Source of the DNA: Rehmannia glutinosa
Taxonomy: Eukaryota; Streptophyta; Magnoliopsida; Lamiales; Orobanchaceae
DNA: 64,000 bases
Assembly (NCBI GenBank): GCA_016081115.2
Contig: CM071935.1
Coordinates: 55,538,680-55,602,679 of the forward strand
Direction of reading: 5' to 3'
Below the pieces are notes generated by a model. That model was not told the origin of the DNA, ran no database searches, and was given only the letters and a program-made list of their open reading frames with translations. Position 1 is the stretch's first letter. The number at the start of each line of letters is the position of its first letter. Positions 56,304-64,000 of this stretch are shown here, piece after piece. The translations under genes and the position numbers were made by a program.

Positions 56304-56567
56304 TCATATCGGAAAGATTTGATTACAATTGAATTGTCTTTCCACTATGGAATTAAAGTGGAGAAAGGAATTATAAACTTCAGATTTTCTGTGCAGAGGA
56401 TATATCCTAGAGTATTTGGCGAAATCATCTATTAAGTGTACATAATATTTGTAACCCTCCCTGGATACTGTTGCAGCAGGACCTCTGACATAGAAGTGAA
56501 ATAACTCAAAAGGAGAAGAAGTATGATTTATGACAGAAGGAAAATTCATTTGGTGCATTTTTCCCAT
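56304..56567 (-). pseudogene. Integrase core fragment, second copia lineage
   Basis: The minus-strand frame reads SSPFELFHFYVRGPAATVSR, YKYYVHLIDDFAKYSRIYPL and a tail with KSEVYNSFLHFNSIVERQF. This is the Ty1/copia integrase core around the first catalytic Asp; the usual FHFDVWGPAP is changed to FHFYVRGPAA, so that Asp is lost. The downstream D and E region is not readable. Confidence 0.8.
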
Positions 56568-57082
56568 TATATAAGCTTCATAGAATTATAGTATGTGTAA
56601 TTGGCACGGTACATTGACAGATTAAAGAACAAGACTAAGAACTTTATTACAAGGATGGCCCAGTCTATCATGTCATATATTCAATCCACTAGCATAAGAA
56701 GATTTATTACAGATGCTGGAACTAGAAGTTGATTCAAGTTGATGGGCAAATGGACAACCAGAGGTTGGAGATATGCGTTTGAGATGCTGTAAATGAAGAT
56801 GAGAAATGTCCAACTTTACAAGCCATGTTTAAGAGCTCTTCTCAGCAAAACTTTGTGTGAATTCAGATCTTAGACAAGACAATGAGTTGAATGAAATTCA
56901 ATGTACATTATTATCAGTGAGGAATTTGGAAATGCTAATAAGATTTTGTGGAATGTCGGGGACATATAGAACATGTTGAAGGTGTAAAGTAGAATGAGAA
57001 TAAATAGTAGGGAATGAAGTGTTGCCAATATGAATTTGTTCTTATCTTGATAAGGAGACCGTATATTTAGATTTTTAAAAAA

Positions 57083-58100
57083 TTAAGTGACATGATAGGT
57101 GGCACCACTCAAAATAGTTGATGTAGCAAAGATAGAAGAGTAAGCTTGATTATTGTGGTGAATACCTGGAGTAGTAGGGTGTACACCAAAAACAGAGGCA
57201 TGGCTAGGGACATTAGTATTGGGAAGATAGTAAGGTGAGAGAGGTGTATGATTAGTGAGATGAGCTTGAAACATATATTAGGCATTGGGATGGGAAAAAT
57301 TATGTCGTGAAAGAGGTATAAAAGAGGGAAGGCTCATATCCATTCCAGTAAAATTCACAAATCGTTTATAGCACTTCGCAGCCACATGGTTGTTTCTACC
57401 ACATGTCTGTCAAATTATTCTAGATCCTCTATGAAACCTGTCTCTCACAAAAAATCTACAACCAAAGAATCCACTCCTGGGAGGCCTAGAATCAGAGAAT
57501 TGTCCCTGGTTTTAACATTCAAAGAAGGTGTAATGGAAGCAGGAGAAACATCAGGCGACTGAAACTACTTAATCCCCATTTCATGAGTTTGGAGTGCAAA
57601 CTTCACTTCTGATAGGCTTAGTGAGCCAATTCAAGAGGTAAGATTGACTATTATAGATTCAAATTTCGGACCAAGGTCACTCAAATATGTGTAAAATCAA
57701 ATCATCATCAGACACATGTTGACCTGCAGATTGAATGTCTCCAGCAATCGAGTTCATCTATAGAATAAACTCCTCAATGCTAAGATCGCCTTTCTTAGTT
57801 GTTTGAAGCAATAGGCGTAGATGCATGACTCTGGCTTTGGACGTGGATCGAAATAAACTCTCCAAATTACACCAAATATCATAAAAAGTAGTATAACGTT
57901 GAATGTTGCCCATCATACCTTTACAAATTGAGTTGAACATCCAACCTTACAGGAACTGATCCATTCGCAACAAAATAGAATACTCAGGATTGAGATGTGC
58001 GCTTTCACGAGATCACCTGGAAGGAATTTTGATGGAGCATGTAAGTTGTTAAACAATAATTCATCAAATATGTGTAATGTAGCTGTAGCGAACACATGTG
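57083..58100 (-). pseudogene. gag and protease remnant, second copia lineage
   Basis: Minus strand: gag N-terminus with LLFNNLHAPSKFLPGD (58040), then YTTFYDIWCNLESLFRSTS (57890) and LLLQTTKKGDLSIEEFI (57770), a UBN2-type core. Further on is a zinc knuckle CGRNNHVAAKCYKRF (57390) whose first Cys codon has become a TGA. A Pro/His/Tyr-rich linker ends in SGATYHVT (57090), the protease active site without its Asp. Many frameshifts separate the parts. Confidence 0.75.
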
Positions 58101-58119
58101 CACACCAGAAGTTGTAATT

Positions 58120-58928
58120 TGTTAGGAAACTTTATGTTTAGATTTTGATAATACCATGTAAAACTTAGAATAAGAAGTTGGCGCCCCATTTTCCTTGTAA
58201 TTCAACTTGTAATAGATAGGATTGCTTGAGCTGAGTGGAGTCAGCTAAGTTGAAGAAATACAAGAGTCGACTGAAGACTGAAGAGAAGACTTAGCTATGT
58301 GTCAGCTGTGTGAAACCAAGTGAAGAATCAGTCAAGTGACAGAAAAGTTGTCTCAGTCAGCTGACTGGCAGCTAAGTTATTCCAAAATGATTGGAATCGA
58401 ATGTCAAAGGGGTTTGCAGCAGACAAGACTTGGAAAAAGCTAATAGAGATCCATTGTCAACACAAGTCAAGACTTTGCTAGAAATAGGCATGTGTCAGGC
58501 TGCCAGCAATAAAGTTGTTTTGCTGAAAGAGTGCAAAAAGTAAGGAACCAATAGGATGTACCTGAAAACCTGGAGAGACCAAGGAAAGGCTGTAGAGCAT
58601 TAAAAACATGGTACGATCCTCATTAATGTTGCAAGGACAAGACATGCCAACAACCTACGAGTGGGATTTGAATTATATGTTTATCTCTTCAACGGACATA
58701 TTTTCGAATCCTCACTATAAAAGGTTGAGGATTCAAGTGAGAGAAGGTAACGAATTCTAAGAGAATAATCAAACGGTCAAGCAAGAAAACCTACAAAAAT
58801 ATTCTCAAGCTTTCATAGATATTCCTCAAGCCTAAAATCGAAGGAACTCGATCCAACACATTTAGTGAAGGAAAGAATACTTCATCAAATTGAAGAGGAA
58901 ACAGTTTGAAGAACTAAATGGGTCTACT
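58120..58928 (+). repeat. Sirevirus LTR, plus strand, truncated
   Basis: Begins TGTTAGGAAACTTTATG, runs 809 bp past a TATA-like CTATAAAAGG (about 58716) and is cut at ..GGGTCTACT by the LTR at 58929. It is diverged from the other copies, so probably an old insertion. Confidence 0.85.
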
Positions 58929-59624
58929 TGTTAGTCCAAGTGGCGACGATAATCTAGAGGGGGTGAATAGATTATGCCGATTTTTCACAATTAGCCCTTT
59001 TTTTCGAATGATCAATCAAAGACAAGAATAAAGGTGCGGGAAATAAACAACACACGTCGATTTATAGAGGTTCAACCCACCTAGGGCCTAATCCTCTAAC
59101 ACCCCAGTATCTCCGGGATGGATTTCAAAAAGAAAAAAGATTTTATTAATTACCACAATTAGTACAACATCACCTTACAACACCTCTTTGAAGATTACCA
59201 CAATCTCCCTTGAAGATTACCACAATCTTCAACGACACCTTGTGAAGATTACCACAATCTTCAACCTTGAAGAACACCAAATTCTTCAACACCTCAAAGA
59301 GCACCAAACTCTTCAATAAGAAGATTACCACAATCTTCTTGCACCTAACACCTAGATCACCCAAGTGTGTTCTTACCACAAGAACACTCACAAGGATATC
59401 TTGTGTTGAATGATGAACCCAAAAATTCAAGATTACAACTCAATAATGAATAATACAATTTTGAGTACAAGTGTAATCAAGAATCAAGCCTAGACCTCAA
59501 GATGTGAAAGTGAAATACTTAGGCTATAAATACAACAAGAGTGTTGAATATGAAAGCTTAGAAATTTGCAGATTTGTTGTTGTGTGTTTGCTTGTCTTGT
59601 TCTTGTCTTGTGTCTTCAAATCAT

Positions 59625-59634
59625 CCTCTATTTA
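59625..59634 (-). promoter_or_regulatory. TATA box of element G LTR
   Basis: TATAAATAGA on the minus strand. Confidence 0.65.
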
Positions 59635-59784
59635 TAGGAGAGTCTTCACAAATATAGGCTCCTCCTTCTTCACTTTTGTCTACAAAAAGAAGATCACAAG
59701 ATGTAGAAATAATGTACAAAATTGATAAAGTAAATCTTGTTGTAATGCATTTCCAACCGTTTGAATCTGCTGTCAAACATAACA

Positions 59785-60003
59785 TAGCGCGACCGGTCGC
59801 TATGTAGAAATTTCAAACGTTAAAAAGTAAATCTGAAGATTCAGACACGGGATGACGGGGGTTCGACCGGTAACCATGGGGTCCGACTGGTCGGCCCTAT
59901 GTTGGACCGGTTGGCCTCCTCATTTTTTCAAAGGCAGACTTCTCTGTTTCAGTTTTTGCATTCTTCAGATACCGGTCGACCTCTTGTTCGACCGGTCAAC
60001 CTC
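59785..60003 (-). repeat. ACCGGT palindrome array, element G LTR
   Basis: At least six variants of CGACCGGTCG (for example 59790-59799, 59855-59863, 59968-60000) in about 220 bp, starting about 150 bp upstream of the TATA box. Confidence 0.75.
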
Positions 60004-60180
60004 AAAACAGAAGTGTTGTCCAATTTTTGTCAAAAATAAACTTCAAGAAATACTCCAAAAAATTAGTAAAAATATTTTAAATCAATTGGGAGTATTTGGA
60101 CAACATTTAAAAACATTGTTTGGTGTAAAAACTCATTTAAACACAATCATCAAAATCTTGATAAAAACATTTATCTAACA

Positions 60181-61846
60181 ATCTCTCCTTTTTTAATGAT
60201 TACAAACCAAAACAATTTTAGGAGATCGATTTTAAAAACAAAACACGTTTTTCAGGTCTAAAATACCAATCCATTACAAGCAACATTTATCATAAGTAAT
60301 AACACAAGGATAGGAGCAAAGATTTTTCAAAAACATTTTGCACAAGCTCTTCCTATCATCATGCATAACAAAAATAAGTAGAAGCAAACAACTACAAGCT
60401 AAAAGCTTGAATTTCATGAGCTTAGAAGCTCCCCCTGTCACAAAGACATCATTAGTCAAGCATAACAATCCATAATTCATCAAAAGGACTAAGTATCATT
60501 CACAACTGTTGGCTTTTAAGAGCCATAGCTTATAGCTTCTTTTACGAGCTTATTTATGCTTTTTTGAGCGTATGAGTGTATTTCCTGTTTCTCCCCCTTT
60601 GGAATGATCTAAAAGAATATTAGCACGATAAAAACATCATACAATAATATCAAAGTGCACAATTTCATCGATTTATCGAGCATTTTGAACATTGAAGCTT
60701 AAATTGCAAATAAAAGGGAAAATTTGATCATTTGATTTGCAAAAGCTCATTTGATTGATAAAACATGATCTTTATAAACTTATAAGACTTTTCAAATCAA
60801 GAGAATCATGTAGGTGATGAATTTTTCATAGAAACATTTTGCCGAACACTTGGATAAAACAAGCCATAAGAAGAAGTGCCTTTCAAATATTTGAAAATTT
60901 CTTTTACGGCAATTTAATGAGATTCGTTGGGATGTTTTGGAATCAAGTATATAGGCACAAGGCATGAAGAATTTAGAGTCTATAAGAATAATGAAAGTTG
61001 ATAAACATACCTCGAATTTATTTGTCAACTAATATGCCTTTCGCAATCTTGACACTTTATGACGTAGATAGCCATGGATAAGTCTACGATCATTTGTTCC
61101 TTAATACCAAAAAAACTTGATAAAATATCTTGCACAAGAGCATAGTAATATCGAGTAATATACATAATATTGATATAAACTATCATAGAATTTGAACAAG
61201 TAGCACATACTATGCTTTTTAAGGAATCAACAAAAGTTTGATAAAACATGTAAGTTCAATTATGCTTATAGGACGCCATATAAGGTCTCTTTTGAAATTT
61301 GAAAATCCGAGAGCATATAGTTGAGACCTCATTTAAAAGAAGTATTTGAAAAAGAGCTTTGACAAAGCAAACAAGAATAAGGACATGAATATGTGCAATC
61401 AAATGCATAATTTTGAGAGGAGGATAAAAATCGAATGTTTTATCAAAACAAATATAATCCTTTACAAAGTCTCGGATAAAACAAACTTTATCGAATAGTG
61501 CCTTTCAAAAAATTGAAAAATTCTCTTAATGGCACTTATATGAGATATTTTGAAATATTTTGGAAAGCAAGCACATTGGCATATGGCAAAAATATATCAA
61601 GTCTATGAGATGAATAACAATGGTGAGCGTACCTCGATAGTTTATGTCACTCTTGACATATTATGATGTAGATGGTCATTTATGAAGATATATATATCCT
61701 ACACAATTCTTAAAACAATTCTTGCACAAAACATAATGGTAAAAGTGTAGGCTAAAGCAATAAGAGATGTCACAAGTATGCTTATAAATAAAACACATTA
61801 GTCTTAGTAAATGCACAAGATTTTTTTAAAAACATCATGCAAGGTC
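60181..61846 (-). other. PPT and 3' UTR of element G
   Basis: The minus-strand PPT AAAAAAGGAGAGAT abuts the LTR (60181-60194). The rest is AT-rich with no credible coding frame. It contains a diverged tandem duplication with a spacing near 620 bp: GGATAAAACAA..GTGCCTTTCAAA at 60852 and 61474, and GACRYWTTATGAYGTAGAT at 61048 and 61658. It is cut at 61846 by the LTR of H. Confidence 0.7.
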
Positions 61847-62162
61847 TGTTAGATAAATATTTTTATCAAGATTTTGATGATTTTGTTTAAATGAGTTTTT
61901 AAACCAAAACAATGTTTATAAAAGTTGTCGAAATACTCCTAAATGATTTAAAATGTTTTTACTAATTTTTGGAGTATTTCTTAGAGTTTATTATTCGATA
62001 AAAAATTGGACAACACTTTTAATGATTTTGTGTTAATTGGTTTTTTCACCAAAACAATGTTTATAAAAGTTGTCCAAATACTCCCAATTGATTTAAAATG
62101 TTTTTACTAATTTTTTGGAGTATTTCTTGAAGTTTATTTTCGACAAAAATCGGACAACATTT

Positions 62163-62385
62163 CAATTTTGAGGTCGACCGGTCGAGCAAACGAGCGACCG
62201 GTACCTGAAGAGATGAAAACACGAAACAGAACGTACTGAACTTGAAAAATGAGGGAGGGCGACCGGTCAAGGGTAGGGCCGACCGGTCGGACCACCCTCC
62301 GACCGGTCGCACCCCCCCTGCAACCTGTCCTGGATCACACTAATTTCTTTCAAACGTTCGAAATCTTATACAGGGCAACCGGTCG
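62163..62385 (+). repeat. ACCGGT palindrome array, element H LTR
   Basis: About seven ACCGGT-centred palindromes, for example GTCGACCGGTCGAG (62164) and CCGACCGGTCGGACC (62279), 150-375 bp upstream of the TATA box. Confidence 0.8.
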
Positions 62386-62537
62386 CCCTATGTAATTTTG
62401 TGACAGCAAAATTGTGCCGTTTGAAATTCTTATCAGCAAGATTTGTTTTTGATTTTGTACAATATTTCTACATCTTGTGATCCTCTTTTTGTAGACAAAA
62501 GTGAAGAAGGAGAAGCCTATGTCTATGAAGACTCTCC

Positions 62538-62547
62538 TATAAATAGA
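62538..62547 (+). promoter_or_regulatory. TATA box of element H LTR
   Basis: TATAAATAGA, matching 59625-59634 in the inverted copy G. Confidence 0.7.
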
Positions 62548-63260
62548 GGATGATTTGAAGACACAAGATACAACAACACAAGAAATCAAAACAACAAGAA
62601 AAATCTGCAAATTCTCCAAGCTTTCTTATTTTACATTCTTGTTGTAATAAGCCTAAGTTCTTACACTTGCACAATCTTGGGGTCTAGGCTTTTTATTCTT
62701 GATTACACTTGCACTCAAATTGTAATATTCATTATTGAGTTGTAATCTTGATTTTGGTCATTATTCAACACAAGACATCCTTGTGAGTATTCTTGTGGAA
62801 AGAATACACTTGGGTGATCTAGGTGATAGGTGTTTCAAGAGTGTGGTGCTCTTGAGGTGTTTGAAGAATTTGGTATTCTCCAAGATTGAAGATTGTGGTG
62901 ATCTTCACAAAGTGCCGTTGAAGGAAGATTGTGGTAATCTTCAAGAGAGATTGTGGTAATCTCAAAGGTGGTGTTGAAGAAGAGTGTGGTGCTCTTCAAG
63001 GTGATGTTGTAAAATGTTGCATTAATTGTGGTAATTAATAAAATCTTTTTTTCTTTTTGAAATCCATCCCGGAGATATTGGGGTGGTATAGGATTAGGCC
63101 CTAGGTGGGTTGAACCTCTATAAATCGATGCGTGTTGTTTACTTCCCGCACCTTTATTATTGTCTTGGCTTGTTTGGTTCGAAAAAGAGGGCTAAATCGA
63201 GAAAATGGAGATAATCTATTCACCCCCCTATAGATTATCGTAGCCGCTTGGACTTACAAG

Positions 63261-63272
63261 TGGTATCAAAGC
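63261..63272 (+). other. Primer binding site, element H
   Basis: TGGTATCAAAGC, two bases after the LTR; iMet-type with one change. Confidence 0.85.
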
Positions 63273-63274
63273 CA

Positions 63275-64000
63275 AACTCTTTGGCAAGCTCGTTTCACAT
63301 CGCGAGTGAAGAGGAACGATCGTCGGCTACGAATGAAGCTCACCTTTCCGGCACCTCCACAACCAAGCCACCTCGATTTGATTCCAAAAATTTTACATTT
63401 TGGAAAGAAAGAATGGAATGCTATTTACAAGGTTGCGGGTTCGATATTTGGAACATCGTCATCAATGGAGAATCCATTCCGATGAAACACACACCATACA
63501 CCTACAAAGCTCTAAAGAAGCTCAATGATGAAGAAAAGAAAATTATCTCCTTAAATGGTAAAGCTCTCAATATTTTATATTGTTCACTTACCATTTTGGA
63601 ATATGATCATATTGTAGGAATTAAATCGGCACATGAAGTATGGAGAAAATTAGAAGAAGTATATGCAAATGAAAGGAGTCACAAAAAAGCATCTAATTCT
63701 CAAATGGGTACAACTTCAAACCCAACGACATGGGATGAGCTTTCTACAACTTCCGACGACGATGAAAATGAACGTTGTCTTATGGGCTTCGAAGAAAATG
63801 AGGTAAGTTCTAAACCTTCTACTTCCTATGATAATGAATCACATAATGATTATAGTGATTTGCAAAATGATTTTGATGAGCTTCAAAATGAATTCCAAAG
63901 CTTACTTGTTAAATACAAAAATTTGAAAAAGGAATTCAATGTTTTGAAAAATGATAAGGATAGTCTATTTTTTTCTTATGAATCACTATCATGTGCTCAC
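63275..64000 (+). CDS. gag of element H, partial, with internal deletion
   Basis: The frame is open from about 63275 to the window end but has no ATG before 63413, so the start is lost or unusual. It contains PPRFDSKNFTFWKERMECYL, VINGESIPMKHTPYTYKALK, AHEVWRKLEEVYANERSHKK (UBN2-type gag), then directly an acidic stretch (TTSDDDENERCLMGFEENEV) and a coiled coil (DFDELQNEFQSLLVKYKNLK). The second half of the gag core and the CCHC knuckle expected between YANE and the acidic part are missing, while the frame is kept. Either this copy is deleted or H belongs to a non-autonomous subfamily. Confidence 0.8.

Larger units (their letters stand above)
56194..58119 (-). mobile_element. Decayed Ty1/copia element of another lineage
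   Basis: Minus-strand order gag, zinc knuckle remnant, protease motif, integrase. It lacks visible LTRs and RT. It is bounded left by the LTR fragment and right by a plus-strand Sirevirus LTR. Its protein motifs differ clearly from the Sirevirus-like family. Confidence 0.8.
58929..60180 (-). repeat. LTR of third family (element G, 3' LTR)
   Basis: 1,252 bp; minus-strand ends TGTTAGATAAATG..CCACTTGGACTAACA. PPT lies on the right (60181). TATA at 59625-59634 (minus) and CGACCGGTCG motifs at 59785-60003 are upstream of it. It inserted in the Sirevirus LTR at 58928. Confidence 0.88.
61847..63258 (+). repeat. 5' LTR of element H (third family)
   Basis: 1,412 bp, TGTTAGATAAATAT..GCTTGGACTTACA. 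It has an internal tandem duplication of about 145 bp near its start (about 61868-62150), an ACCGGT palindrome array at 62163-62385 and TATAAATAGA at 62538-62547. PBS on the right. Confidence 0.9.
61847..64000 (+). mobile_element. Ty1/copia element H (third family), truncated by window end
   Basis: 5' LTR, PBS TGGTATCAAAGC and gag on the plus strand; pol and 3' LTR would lie beyond the window. It sits in the 3' UTR of the oppositely oriented element G; the expected target duplication would be AGGTC (61842-61846). Confidence 0.88.

Noticed and set aside
59170..59430. 86-codon minus-strand frame with repeated VVIF/GDCGNL units
   Set aside because: Encoded by simple GAAGATTACCACAATCTT-type repeats of the LTR; also seen reversed at 62735-62959.
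1..64000. Host genes, tRNA or rRNA genes
   Set aside because: No frame outside retroelement proteins has recognisable motifs, and no cloverleaf or rRNA-like segment was noticed on reading; a tRNAscan or Rfam search was not possible.

Overview
This window looks like plant nuclear DNA made almost entirely of LTR retrotransposons. It is AT-rich, holds several LTR retroelement lineages with tRNA primer-binding sites, and shows no host gene, rRNA, tRNA, operon or prokaryotic signal. The lineages (Sirevirus-like Ty1/copia, Athila-like Ty3/gypsy, two other Ty1/copia groups) are typical of eudicots. A Lamiales source is possible because the extra ORF resembles proteins I recall from that order, but that is weak.

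Layout. (1) 1-55464: at least six minus-strand copies (A-F) of one Sirevirus-like Ty1/copia family, linked head to tail. A (1-9481) runs off the left edge and shares its 5' LTR (7911-9481) with B (7911-21861). B's other LTR abuts the cut gag-pol region of C (21862-25640). C shares its 5' LTR (24123-25640) with D, of which only the 3' tail of the extra ORF remains. E (41048-47007) and F (47287-55464) are internally deleted mosaics joined by recombinant LTR/ORF3 pieces. A solo LTR in the opposite orientation splits the pol of A. (2) 25701-40150: a 14.5 kb Athila-like Ty3/gypsy element inserted in the tail of D, with a 5-bp target duplication. Inside it a 1.37 kb block is duplicated around a captured 2.07 kb piece of Sirevirus LTR plus ORF3 tail. 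(3) 55465-58119: an LTR fragment of a third family and a decayed Ty1/copia element of another lineage. (4) 58120-64000: a truncated plus-strand Sirevirus LTR cut by a minus-strand LTR of the third family (58929-60180), followed by a plus-strand element of that family (61847 to beyond the window end).

How the parts work together. Each Sirevirus unit reads, on the minus strand, LTR - iMet-type PBS - gag (zinc knuckle plus coiled coil) - two in-frame stops beside a splice-acceptor-like motif - protease/integrase/RT/RNase H - about 0.55 kb spacer with a TATA box and CT-rich leader - a very long extra ORF (ORF3, about 1,500 codons in B) - PPT - LTR. No copy is intact: stops, frameshifts, large deletions and nested insertions hit all of them, so the locus is a decaying record of insertion, unequal recombination and illegitimate deletion. 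Points most worth a second look are ORF3 and its possible own promoter, the conserved gag-pol junction, the shared-LTR chain, GC-rich palindrome arrays upstream of TATA boxes in two unrelated LTR families, and the Athila duplication that captured Sirevirus DNA.
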